A stretch of 64,000 nucleotides of DNA from Hydrangea macrophylla (taxonomy: Eukaryota; Streptophyta; Magnoliopsida; Cornales; Hydrangeaceae): positions 70,231,045 through 70,295,044 of the forward strand of contig CM066985.1 of the NCBI GenBank assembly GCA_033977485.1, written 5' to 3'. The stretch's first letter is position 1, and each line of letters starts with the position of its first letter. Below are positions 45,461 through 56,065 of this stretch, piece by piece. The notes beneath the pieces are model-generated. The model ran no database searches. It was not told the DNA's origin and saw only the letters and a list, made by a program, of their open reading frames with translations. Made by a program: the position numbers and the translations under genes.

Positions 45461-47229
45461 TGAAAAAGTAAAATCCTCATTGTGTTTTATTTCGAATTTG
45501 CCACCGCATTTTCACTTTTGTATTTTTTATTTACACAAATGCAACTACATTTTCCTTTTAATGAAAACTTTGGACTTTTTAAAGAAAATTCTAACTGATT
45601 TTGATATTTCTAACGGACTTTTACTGTTGCAAATTTGTAACGGTAAATTACCGTTAGAAAACCAAAAACCTCTGTGTTAGAAAATTGGCTGAATGCTGTA
45701 GTGAAGAACGCAGTACTACCAGTAACTAAATAGAAGTATACATATACATACATATGAACTCGCTACACTAATGCAGAAATCAGTCAACAAGAGGAAATAC
45801 ATGAGAAAATTACAACATTGTAAAATTTCTCACCTGGGTTGTCCTGAGATTTCGAGTCAGAACCACGAGAACATTCACATGTGATGGAGGTTAAGTTCTT
45901 CAATGCTATCTCTATCCCTATCTCTACAATAGAAAGTAAAGGGAAAAAAAAGGGAAGAAAAAAATAAATAGAAATAAACAAATTCTTAGAAGCGAGTTAG
46001 GAAGCGACCAATGGTAGAACTTTTAGAAACGAGAGTTGAAAGAGAACATTCTCATGTGATGGAGTTTAAGTTCTTCAATGCTATTCTGTCTCTAGAATAG
46101 TAAGTGAAGGGGAAAAAAAAAGGGAAGAATCCCTCCGATGGTGTAAATCAAAAAATTACTCATAAGACAAGTGTAACATTAGTATTACCTTTTCAACCTA
46201 TGGTTTTAGTTGAACATTATGAACAAGACAATCCATTGACCTGAGAAAAGTGAATAGGAACACTAATTAAGAAGGGACAAGGTGAATTTTATATTTCAAT
46301 CAAACTTTATATTTCCAGAAAGCTAACGCAATGAATATTTAGGGAAAAATCAGACAAAATGAGTTTCAGTTCAATTAGAATTCGAAAATAGGAGTGTTCA
46401 AAGTAATAAAAAAAAACAATGCTAAATAAATAATAGAAATGCTTTCTAGCCTTTGCAGCTCACGCTATGTTGACCTATAGTAAAACAGAAGCATTTTCAA
46501 TTCGTAGACAACTGTAAAGACTAAATATCAATCTTTGATTGCAATGATAATCATTTATTACTTCATCATTATATACTGAACTAAATAAATATATGTTTCT
46601 TAAAAATTCATTTAATTGAACCCTCATTTATCAAAGCAGAGTCCTATCAGAACAAAAGGATTGAGTATTCTGTTTTGCAATGAAATAAAATACAAAAAAA
46701 ATTACTTTTTTTGTGACAATACAAGGAGCATAAGAAAAAAACTTAGATGGCCCATAATAGGGATTTTAACTTTCAAGCTTGCATGGCCCAAGTTATTACC
46801 TGAAAACAATCATCTAAGCTTCTCAACAAGTACTCTAAATTAATCATTCACCTTATTTTTCTTTAAAGAATCCATTCTAGGCACTTTCTCAAATACATCC
46901 TAGGAAAGTGAAATGCAAACTCTTAAATTAAATTCAGAAGAAATCACTTAATTTCTTTAAAAAGCTTATTCTAGGCATTTTATCAAACACATAAAGGGCA
47001 TTATGGCATTGTATAGAGTTGTGGGGGATCCCAATTAAGACAGAAAAGAAAAAAAAATCACTGCTCAAACCCAATTTGGAAACAAAAGAATAACCAAGTT
47101 CAAAGCATGAAGATATAGAGTTGGAGTCTTACCTCAACCGAAACTGTATACAGGACGAACAACTAGAAGTCTCTAACCCACAATGTTGGAGATTTATCAC
47201 AGGCCGAACAGCTACCATTTAAAAGATCG
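45461..47229. other. CACTA interior, unassigned, with a local duplication
   Basis: 45865-45960 and 46045-46130 share ACATTCNCATGTGATGGAG, TTAAGTTCTTCAATGCTAT and GGGAAAAAAAAGGGAAGAA, a roughly 180-bp-offset duplication. No coding region is supported. Confidence 0.45.
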
Positions 47230-47640
47230 GAGCGCTTACCAGTTACCCCTGTAATCGAAGAGTTTCAACATGTGTAGCATCAGGAACCTCAAAATTACAG
47301 CAAATAAATTAATACAAAGATACATACTACATATAAATATATATGTATATATACATGTATACAAATATATATAGAGAGAGAGAGAGATGGGGGGAGCGGC
47401 GTTGGGTGGTGGGGTAGTGGCGAGGCCGTAGGAGAGGGGTTGGTGGAGGGCCTGGTAGATGGCGGCTGTGTGTGGCTGAGGGTGAGGGTTGGTGGCTGTG
47501 GGTGGTGTGGTGTCTCGGTCAGTAGGGTGTTGGGGCTGAGAGATAGAGAGAGCCAGAGAACCAGTGAGGGAGACAAGAGGAGAAAATTGGGGGATGTTAG
47601 GGCAAAAAGAGGGGGAAAGTAGTTTTGGTTTGGGGCACAA
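47230..47640 (-). pseudogene. Possible second captured leader/exon in the CACTA element
   Basis: The minus-strand CT/CA-rich sequence from 47640 to about 47240 resembles a plant leader or proline-rich exon. It ends at GGGGTAACTG|GTAAGCGC (47236-47246), a strong donor consensus. Two overlapping long frames exist (134 and 212 codons), both Pro/Leu/Ser low complexity. Neither has a recognisable domain, so neither is called as a gene. Confidence 0.25.
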
Positions 47641-48548
47641 ATTGGGGGGGTGTTAGGGCAAATAGAGAGGGAAATTAGTTTTTTGGGGGGAAATTTTTGG
47701 GAGGAAAATGGAACACATATTTGGAGATCAAATATCAACTTTTTATGACTATTCTTTAAAAAAAAAAAAAAGTCATTTTTCAAAGTAAATAAATGATTTC
47801 TTTTTTCTTTTTCTTTTTCTTTTTCAAATTTGATTTGATATTGATTAGTAGAAAAAAAATTTGAGTAAAGGTTGGATTTGATGTGGTGCGTACAACTCAC
47901 TAAGCTAAACATGTCTTCAGCACAAAAAGACAAAAAAAGTTATATTTCTTTTGGTTTTGGTGGTTTTTTTTTTTTTGCAAGTACATGATATGAGTAATGC
48001 AATATTTTCTAAATTTTGAACCTCAAATTGGCTTCCTAAATCCAAATGATTATCACTTGTAATATGTGGTACCGTTGATCACTATTACAGTACATTCAAC
48101 TAATCACTATCACAATACGTGGAACAACTAACACAACATTTAAAAATTGAGTAACGACATATTTTCCAAATTTTGAATCTCACATAATTAGTTCCCAAAT
48201 GTTTTATCAATTAAAATGCTTGACAGTTGGCATATATATATACACATACATTTTACTTAAAATAATCATTTGGCCCGTAAATTTAGGACTATGCACATTA
48301 TAATATGTCAATATTCTTTCAATTCTAAATATTTTGCATTATACATATATTATGTTTTTTAATTATCATATATATATATAATATTCTTTCAATTTCAAAT
48401 ACTTTGCATTATACATATATTATATTTTTATAATTATCAAACCTATTAAAGAGATTTTTCACGAGCTTACTATACGAGCCTTAATCGAACTGTTCGCAAG
48501 CTTGGCTTGTTTATTATAGCCGAGCCGAGACGAGCCGAGCTGTTATCT
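47641..48548. other. CACTA interior with MITE-like remnants
   Basis: 47990-48215 begins GAGTAATGCAATA and carries inverted TTTTCNAAATTTTGAA words, compatible with a small degraded MITE. 48475-48545 has repeated CGAGCCGAG(A/C)CGAG words. No genes. Confidence 0.4.
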
Positions 48549-49545
48549 CGTCGCCATAGACATCACATTACAACTCACTTTAGGCGACGAAATAATATTT
48601 CGTTGTCATAGGCATCACTTTTGGCGACGAAATAATATTTCATCGCCATAGGCATCACTTTTAGCGACAAAATAATAATTCGTCGCCATAGACATCACAT
48701 TACAAATCATTTTAGGCGACGAATTAATATTTCGTCGCCATAGGCCTCACTTTTGGTGACGAAAATAATATTTCATCGCCATAGGCATCACTTTTGGCGA
48801 CAAAAATATTATTTCGTCGCCATAGACATCACATTACAATTCACTTTTTGCGACGAATTAATATTTCGTCGCCATAGGCACCACTTTTAGCGACGAAATA
48901 ATATTCCGTCGCCATAGCCATCACATTACAAATCATTTTAGGCGACGAATTAATATTTCATCGCCATAGGCATCACTTTTGGCGACGAAAATAATATTTT
49001 GTCGCCATAGGTATCACTTTTGCCGACGAAATATTATTTCGTCGCTATAGACATCAAATCAGAACTCACTTTAGGCGACAAATTAATATTTCGTAGCCAT
49101 AAGCATCACTTTTAGCGACGAAATAATATTTTGTAGCCATAGGCATCACTTTTGGCGACGAAATAATATTTCGTCGCCATAGCCATCACAATACAAATCA
49201 TTATAGGCGACGAATTAATATTTCGTCGCCATAGGCATCACTTTTGGCTACGAAAATAATATTTTTTCGCCATAGGTATCACTTTTGGCGACGAAATAAT
49301 ATATCGTCGCCATAGACATCACTTTTGGCGACGAAATATTATTTCGTTGCCAAAGGCATCACTTTTGGCGACGAAAATATTATTTCGTCGCTATAAGCAT
49401 CACCTTTGGCGACGAAATAATATTTTGTCGCCAAATTTATGTTTTTTCAGCCTCTTAGGCGATGAAATTTAATTTTGTCGCTAAAACTATACTTTTGGCG
49501 ACAAAATTTCAATTTCGTCGCCATGTTTTGTCGCTAAAGCTCATT
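48549..49545. repeat. CACTA right subterminal repeat array
   Basis: About twenty units of GGCGACGAAATAATATTTCG followed by TCGCCATAGGCATCACTTTT, spaced 39-75 bases apart, with mutations mostly of the CpG-to-TpG type. It is nearly twice as long as the left array and of a different unit length. Confidence 0.92.
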
Positions 49546-49560
49546 TTTGTTGTAGTGTTA

Positions 49561-50102
49561 TAAGACCCATTTAGGGATGTCTCCATACAGACTTGTCTAT
49601 GGAAAAGCTTGTCACCTACCAGTAGAATTAGAACATAAAGTATATTGGGCTACTAGAACTTTAAATTGTAATATTGAAGAGGGAGGAATTTTAAGAAAAT
49701 TACAATTAAGTGAGCTTGAAGAAATTCGTAAAGACGCATATGATAATGCTCGAATTCATCAAGCAAAAACTAAAATGTATCATAATAAGAATCTTTTGAA
49801 TTCATCAAGCAAAAACTAAAATGTATCATAATAAGAATCTTTTGCGCAAAAGATTTACCCCCGCGCAAAAAGTTCTATTATATGACTCAAGACTACATCT
49901 TTTTAGAGGAAAGATGAAATCTCGATGGACTGGTCCATATATTGTAAAAAATGTTTATCCTTATGGAACTGTCGAGATTGAGGACCCTAAAGATGGAAAT
50001 ACATTTAAAGTTAATGGACATAGATTAAAGCCATTTTTAGAAGGATTTGAACCTGAGTTGGAGTCCATTCCTTTGGAGGACCCCAACTATAATGTTGTTT
50101 AA
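49561..50102 (+). pseudogene. Integrase C-terminal part, resumed after CACTA, with a 46-bp duplication
   Basis: Integrase continues directly after the CACTA TSD ([17 protein letters not shown] at about 49570) and runs through a helical segment. A 46-bp tandem duplication (units from 49752 and 49798, GAATTCATCAAGCAAAAACT) then shifts the frame and brings a stop at 49817. The second frame (49821-50102) continues with the C-terminal domain: LLYDSRLHLFRGKMKSRW, the GPY motif (TGPYIV) and HRLKPF, ending at a natural-looking stop. No chromodomain follows, which argues against a chromovirus. Confidence 0.9.
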
Positions 50103-51408
50103 TATCTTAAAACATAATTGGTATATGACATAGTGTATCAGAGTATTTATATTTTCATAAGTCCTATACTCTTAATTAGATAACTTTTTATATATAAGTT
50201 AATTTGGTCATTATTATTCTATCATTTCTTTTTGTATTTTTTTTATTACAGGTGTTATCCTTAGCTTCTTTTTCTCATCTCACTCATTGAGGACAATGTC
50301 AGACTCAGTTGGGGGGGATGGTTTCACGATTAACACCTGTTTGTTTATTTTATCTTTATTTCATAAAAAAAATTTTAGTTTCTCTAGAGAGAGATACACT
50401 GAAATAGAGAAAATGACTTTATATAGGGCTTTGAACCCTAAAAACTTTTCCCACTCTCTTTTTCCTTTCTTTTTCTTCTTCCTCTCACTCTCTCGCCGCG
50501 ATCTCTCTCTCTCACTCTCTGCAACTCTCTCACTCTCTTCCCCCAATCTCTCAATCTCTCTTTTTTTTTTTCTTCGATCCAAAATCAAGATCCAATCTAC
50601 TGATCACTAAAGGTAAGATCTATAATCCAGAGAAAAGCTTGATTTTGATTTTATTCTCTATTTTTCCAATTTCGGCTTAATTTTTATTTTAGATTTTTAT
50701 TTTCTCTCTTTTCCATTATTTAAACTGCATAAGTTGTAGGTACCCACTCATCAAAGAATCTTGGAAATATCACTCGATCCACGACCCTACCAGATTTTCA
50801 GATTCTCAAGTGACAGGTGATATTTTTCCATTTCTTTGTAAAAAATAAAAAAATAAAAAAATAAAAAAAAAAAATGGACGACGCGCTAGCTATTGGTCTT
50901 ATGTATTTTGAACTTTACCTTGTCATTTTCTTAATTGCTGTTATGATAATGTTGCGTTACCCTTGTTTAAAAAAAAAATGAATGACGAACACGTCACCGC
51001 TCTTATGATTTTCGAAGTTTATACCATAATTTTCCTTATTATTGTTATTGTAATGATACGCTGTGTTGGACTTTTCTATAAAAAGAAAAAAAAAAAAAAA
51101 AAAAAAGAGAGAGATAGATAGAAAAATGTAGTTTCTAGTTTTCTGTTTTATTTATTTATATATATATATAGAAAAATGTAGTTTTTTTTTTGTGTGTTTT
51201 AAGTTTTTTGTTAAAAAAAATTAATAATAAGAAAAAAAAAAAATTTTTTCTTTTTAGTTTCTGAATGTATATATTTTTCTTAATATAAATATTTTTAGTT
51301 TAATTCCCACCCACCCCCTCTAAGCTCTCTTTAATTAGATCTTAGTTGATAGTTGGAAGGAGTGGAAGGGTTGAGTCTAGGCTCTCTTGTTGGCTGAGAA
51401 TATAAAAA
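50103..51408 (+). other. Post-integrase non-coding spacer of Athila element 2
   Basis: Starts with GAGGACAATGTCAGACTCAG and TTGGGGGGGATG (50290-50323), the lineage motif also in element 1. It continues with a CT-rich stretch (50450-50580) and poly-A/T tracts. The open frame at 50287-50610 is low-complexity Ser/Leu/Phe and not supported. Donor-like AG|GTAAGATC occurs at about 50610, which would allow a spliced transcript for the ORF at 51409. Confidence 0.55.
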
Positions 51409-51669
51409 ATGGATCCAATAGTCGATGACCAGACGTTAATGGGTCACTCACTTATTTCTGAGCAGAAGAAACCCTTTGCTGGCACTAGCCTTTATGCCAT
51501 CAAAAGGAAAGCTAAAAGGTTAGGATGGTGTTTGAATTGTTATAGAGAAGAATGTCCTGGTTTAATTGCTCATAATGACACATCTTTTAAAGTTTACTAC
51601 TGTTACAAAAGACAATTCAATTCAAAACAAAAGAAAATTTTGGTTGAGAAAGAGGACTGGATCCTTTGA
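51409..51669 (+). CDS. Small Cys-containing ORF in the post-pol region of Athila element 2
   Basis: An 86-residue protein, undamaged although every other gene of the element is broken. It lies where Athila elements have env-like or accessory ORFs. It is basic, with a CLNCYREEC..YYCYK cysteine cluster (residues about 41-67) that might bind zinc. It has no signal peptide or membrane segment and therefore is not env-like. No family was recognised. A CT-rich leader and a possible splice donor (about 50610) lie upstream. It may be an accessory nucleic-acid-binding protein of the element, or an open frame by chance. Confidence 0.45.
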   Translation: MDPIVDDQTLMGHSLISEQKKPFAGTSLYAIKRKAKRLGWCLNCYREECPGLIAHNDTSFKVYYCYKRQFNSKQKKILVEKEDWIL

Positions 51670-53330
51670 TACCCAAATAAATTTTGTTTTCCCATCCCTC
51701 ATTTCTTTTTATTTTTATTTTTAGTTTTTGTACAGTCAATAATTTTCAGTCAGGTCAGACTCTAATGGTTCGATAGGAGTGATTTGCATGATCCAAGCAT
51801 CACCAGATATGTCTAGTGCGGTGAATGTCCCTAGAGGTAGCGAAAAACTAAGTAAAGCCAGAGTTATCTCCTAGCCTCTTACTGATGTTTTAGCTTGCTA
51901 GTGATTCTAGACTCATCTCTTTTACTAGAGGTGGATGGGTAATCATGACAACTTGGACGCTCCGGATTGCGTAGCCTCTTTTGTATAGGTGCAGAGGATA
52001 CTAGTTGCACTATATATGTATCCAACTTAGTGGATGCGCTTAGGATTTTCCAGAAGTTTTTATTTTACTTTATATAAGATAAATTTGACACGTTAATGTT
52101 ATTTTGGGTATTTTAATAGCATACAACACATTGTCACATGTTTTACTATTTTTCAAATGCTAGAAACTCTTTAGACTTTAAATCTTTTTGAAATAGTGTG
52201 AAAATATTTACTGAATCTAAATGGATGAGTAAGCATAAACTATGCAGTTTAAAGATAAGTAGTGGAAACGAATTAACCCATGTGAGGTTTTGTGCCAATC
52301 TTCCTTTTATGAGGGTTACTATTTTTTTCAATCTCATTTTATTCTCTTTATTATATCACTCGTTGATCAAAGTCTCATTATTTTTCTTTTTCTTTGACTG
52401 ATCATTAGAAGAGAACTTTCAGGATTTACCATTAGAACGTCCAAATTACTTAAATGAACAAAGTCAATCTATTTTAAAAATGATTTAAGCCATCTTTTCT
52501 TTCAAATGCACTCTCCTTCACCTAATATTACCTTATTCTCAGTTCTATCCAAATCATACCTTGCTCCACCTGGGAGTACAAACCTCACTTCTATATCCAG
52601 GTATGTGATTGGACTGTATTAATATTGTAAGAAGTGGTAAAGAAAGAAAGGAGTTGATTTCAAAAAAATAATAATAAAAAAAAATGAGAAACTAAAAAAA
52701 AATGTACATATGATAAAAAGGAGAAGAAAAAGAAGAGGTTGGAATGAATTGCGCAAACACTCAAATCACATGCTTAGAACAAATACACCCCAAATATCAT
52801 ACTCATCTTAATTTCTAACCTACCAGTCAAAGTCCTAATGATTTAAAGAAATTGATTTTTAAATTTAAGTGATAAGGATGTTCTCCACGATAGATCGCTC
52901 TTCTAATGCTAAGTATTCTTTCATGATACTTACTGTACTCCAAATGTCTATATATTGAGTCATAAAAAAAAATGGAAGCAATTCCTCTATCTTTGCTTCC
53001 CTACCAAGTGAGATGTCCTCTATACCGGTTTCTGAGAGTTTCTCCTTAAAAGAGTGAAATCCTAGTGTGATTTGAGTTAAAACTACAAGTCTTATGACTG
53101 ATATTGACTATGTAAACTTTGAAGTTAAGATCAGTTGCTTGTTTTTTCATTTAAAGAGTATATAAAAAATGCTATCATTGACAAACTGTGAGTATATGTG
53201 TTGCATTACTATTACATACTTGAAAATTTTATTTTATTGCCAAATTTAATCTTATCTGTTGTAAAAGGAGAAAATCTACCTTTATTTTTATTTCATTTTA
53301 TTTTTACATTTAAAAAAAAATTGAATTTTG
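51670..53330 (+). other. Non-coding 3' region of Athila element 2
   Basis: Shares scattered blocks with 1420-2800 of element 1 (for example GAAGAGAACNTTCAGGATTTA at 52408-52428) and an A-rich tract at 52655-52740. No supported gene. Confidence 0.65.
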
Positions 53331-53334
53331 TGGG

Positions 53335-53450
53335 TATATTCAGTGCAAACCCTCACGAGACAACACTCGTCCACTAGGGGTAACCTAGGGGTTTAACGAC
53401 TTATTGCATACGCTAAATGCAATCACGATTCCTGTGACAGTGAGTTAGTT
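53335..53450 (+). promoter_or_regulatory. Conserved structured block upstream of the 3' LTR (copy 2)
   Basis: Second copy of the block at 2805-2935, about 90% similar by eye, with the same potential hairpins (ACGAG/CTCGT and TTGCA/TGCAA) and the same CTAGGGG repeat. It is about 110 bases before the polypurine tract. Confidence 0.6.
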
Positions 53451-53540
53451 AATTTTATTTTCCTTAGTTTATTCCTACTCTTTAATAAAACTCCTAGAAC
53501 AATTTCTCTTTCACTTCATTGCTACGGACTAGCAATAAGT

Positions 53541-53553
53541 TAGTTGAGGGGTA
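53541..53553 (+). promoter_or_regulatory. Polypurine tract of Athila element 2
   Basis: TAGTTGAGGGGTA lies directly before the 3' LTR, matching GTTGGGGGGTG before the element 1 LTR. Confidence 0.7.
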
Positions 53554-56060
53554 TGACAAATACTGAATATTGCACATTCATGTGCCAATATAATAGATAT
53601 AGTGCTCATTTAATCCCCAAAATTCCTAGTTTTACATGCATATTTGAATTAATATAATTTAACAGTGATGTCACTCAAATGCGTGTAATTATGTGTTTTT
53701 ACATATTTTATATATTTAGGTAAAAATGAAGTGAAATAAAGGGAAGGAAAGAAGTAGCAACCACATTGTAGTATCTCCCATATAATTAGTCAAATATGAA
53801 TAGTAATGAATAGTAGTGAATAGTAACCAAACAGTAACAATTACTGTTTGGTAGGCTAACAAACAAAAAAAAAAACAAAAAAAAAAGGGGCCCCGTATAA
53901 GAACATCCAAGCTTTTGAGCTTGGATGTTGACACAATTTTTTATATATCATTTTTTCACTATTTTCTTTTATATCTCTATCTCTCTTTGCAGTTCGTCAA
54001 ATAATATCTGACAAACGGTTTGAATAATTGACAAACACTGTCAGAGAGCGAAGAAAAAAGAGAAGCTCGTGAGGAAGAAAAACGAGACGAATTGAAGAAA
54101 AAAAATGGTGGCTGGCGATCTCAGTGACGAAATCATTCCAAAATTTCATCTATAAAATGGAGGAAGCAAATGAGGAGACACATAATTCAGAAACCAACAG
54201 CTTCACAATCACTGTTAGGGAGAGAATAGTTTAGGGGAGGTTATTATGTGAGCACTTTATATTGTCCCTAGAAATAGGAAACTTTAATTTTTCTTTGCCT
54301 TTTCTAGTTCTAGTAGTTGTAAAATTGTACTTTTATGTAATTGATGATTTCATGTTCAAAAATATGTAGCAAAACTTAGTGTACTGTATTTTTTAAATTT
54401 AAAATATTTGTTTTCTTGTATGACCTTTGTCAATTTGTGGTAGTAAAAATAGTCTTATTTAAATTTAGATTTAATATTTTTAGTCTAGTAGTACTTGTAG
54501 TTGTCCCCTAAAATAGTTTGAAAATCCAAATTTCTAGTTTTTATAGTAATATTTTTATTCACTAGAAGACAGATTTTTGCGATTAAATGCCAGATTTCTT
54601 AGCCACGTAGTTGTTATAATTACCTACTAAAGTCCAAAAGCACACCATACCCATATCTTACTCCCAAATTAGATTTGGATTTGGTTTGGCATTGCTTGTG
54701 TTCTTGGAGTTCAACCACTGTGACCCCACAAGAAGTTAAAGTTAAAGGTTTAGTATTTTATTTTTGGTTTAGTATTTCCATTTATGTATATTTTATTAGC
54801 CTAGTTGTACTAAACTTTGCTATTTTGTAGAATCCACAAATTCAATCCCAGCTCATGTTAAGTATAAAATATATATATTAATATTATATTCCACATTTAC
54901 CTTGATTTTATAGCTTTAGTTTTAATTGAGCAGTCACTGTTTACACCTATTTAATTTATCTTTAAATTTTATTTGGAAGACAGTTTCAATTCCAAAATGA
55001 TAGGCTAAAACTTTAATTGGGGATATGTAATAAAAACTTAGAAACCACAGCTTCTGTGCACTAACCTTAAATGGGCAAATTTATCTAGATGGGTTGTTTT
55101 TCCATTTATGGCCAAAAATATCTATGTATCTATAGTTTATGACCATTTAACATGTTTATATACTATGGCTATATTGGGCTCAAAAGAGTACATATTTGAA
55201 ATAAAAAGCCTAATTATGTGGATTGTCAAACTATGCCTTTTGTCATAAAAAAACACCTAGCATACTCAAACAACTCATATGACAAAGTTAATATTTCAAA
55301 TATGTGTTTATATATATTTCTATCCAATAATGGATAGGCAATTGTGTAGTGGCAAAGTGGTGGGGACTGGACGCCGAATAACCCACGTCCGCGGCGGGGC
55401 ACGGTTCGAACCTGGCTACTGCCCAATTGCCTTTTTATTTTTCTTTAAACCAAACGACGTCGTTTCATATCAATTAAACCTAACACACTTGATATGACCC
55501 TGACTAGTGAAAGTTTATTTTTAAATAAAGAATGACTATGCGGTCTTAAATGCCAAATGTTTTTCAAATGCACAAAAGTTGTGGGATCTAGTGTTGGTTT
55601 GCATATTCCCAATTCCTTTAAATCATTTCCCCCTAGTTAATTATTATTTCCTGTTTTATAATAGTTTTGCTTAAATATCTGTATTATTTCCATCTTTCGC
55701 TATTATTAAATCTAAAAAATTTATCTCACAAAAATTTAGCTTTTATATATTTTTCTTTCTATTCTTACTAGTATGTTAGTTAATTTATTTTACACTGTTA
55801 AAATCTTTACCATAAACTGTTAAGAAAAAAATAGCTTTAATTAATTTTACTGCAAAAATATAAAAATTAGTAGTTTAGTAAAACCCCACAAAAATCCATC
55901 ATCTTTTATTTTCTTTTTAGTGACAAAATAGTTATCTGCCTAACTTTATAAAATTTTATTCCGTTCCCTGTGGGTTCGACCTAGACTTCCAGAACTTTTT
56001 TAGTTGTACGATCACCTACACTTGGGTGTGATAAGAAAATGCGTCAATAGGATGTCGTCA
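53554..56060 (+). repeat. 3' LTR of Athila element 2 (uninterrupted)
   Basis: A 2507-bp copy of 25358-31147 without the nested solo LTR. It carries the hairpin (53902-53929), the tRNA-like unit (A-box 55350-55360 with one change, B-box 55403-55412) and the empty target site of the nested insertion (about 55880). Confidence 0.95.
55337..55437 (+). ncRNA. tRNA-like Pol III unit in the 3' LTR
   Basis: Same unit as at 27143-27242. A-box TGGCAAAGTGG has one change from the perfect TGGCAGAGTGG; B-box GGTTCGAACC is intact. It is therefore older than the insertion of this element. Confidence 0.6.
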
Positions 56061-56065
56061 ATTCT

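Larger units (their letters stand above)
39519..49560. mobile_element. Non-autonomous CACTA (En/Spm) transposon inside integrase (TSD TTA)
   Basis: The element is 39522-49557 (10,036 bp). The right end reads inward CACTACAACAAAAATG (reverse complement of 49542-49557) and is followed by TTA. The left end reads TAACAAAAATGTGCTTTGGC right after TTA, so the same TIR is present but the first five bases CACTA are missing and C is T. Both ends have subterminal arrays of GGCGACGAAA..TTTCGTCGCC. No transposase (TNPA/TNPD-like) coding was found in 8 kb of interior. Without an intact left terminus it is probably immobile. The integrase reading frame resumes after the right TSD at 49561. Confidence 0.92.
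25353..56065 (+). mobile_element. Athila-like Ty3/gypsy element 2, complete but dead, with nested insertions (TSD ATTCT)
   Basis: The element spans 25358-56060 and is flanked by the perfect duplication ATTCT (25353-25357, 56061-56065). It has two LTRs of about 2.5 kb starting TGACAAA and ending GATGTCGTCA or AATGTCGTCA, a tRNA-Asp-type primer site, gag, protease, RT, RNase H, integrase, a post-pol ORF and a G-rich polypurine tract. Subtracting two solo LTRs and a CACTA element gives a native length near 14.4 kb. The integrase, the tRNA-Asp site and the long post-integrase region suit Athila rather than chromoviruses (no chromodomain was seen). Stops and frameshifts occur in gag, between protease and RT, and in integrase. 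Confidence 0.92.

Noticed and set aside
47236..47933. Proline-rich proteins of 134 and 212 residues
   Set aside because: Overlapping low-complexity frames without homologous features; at most a leader fragment.
48549..49545. CRISPR-like array of regularly spaced repeats
   Set aside because: Plant DNA; repeats are palindromic transposase-binding units of a CACTA element with variable spacing and no unique spacers.
27032..55497. Pairs of ~66-residue frames repeated at 27032-27285 and 55226-55497
   Set aside because: They are the same LTR segment (tRNA-like unit) of the Athila element, present twice because LTRs are duplicated.
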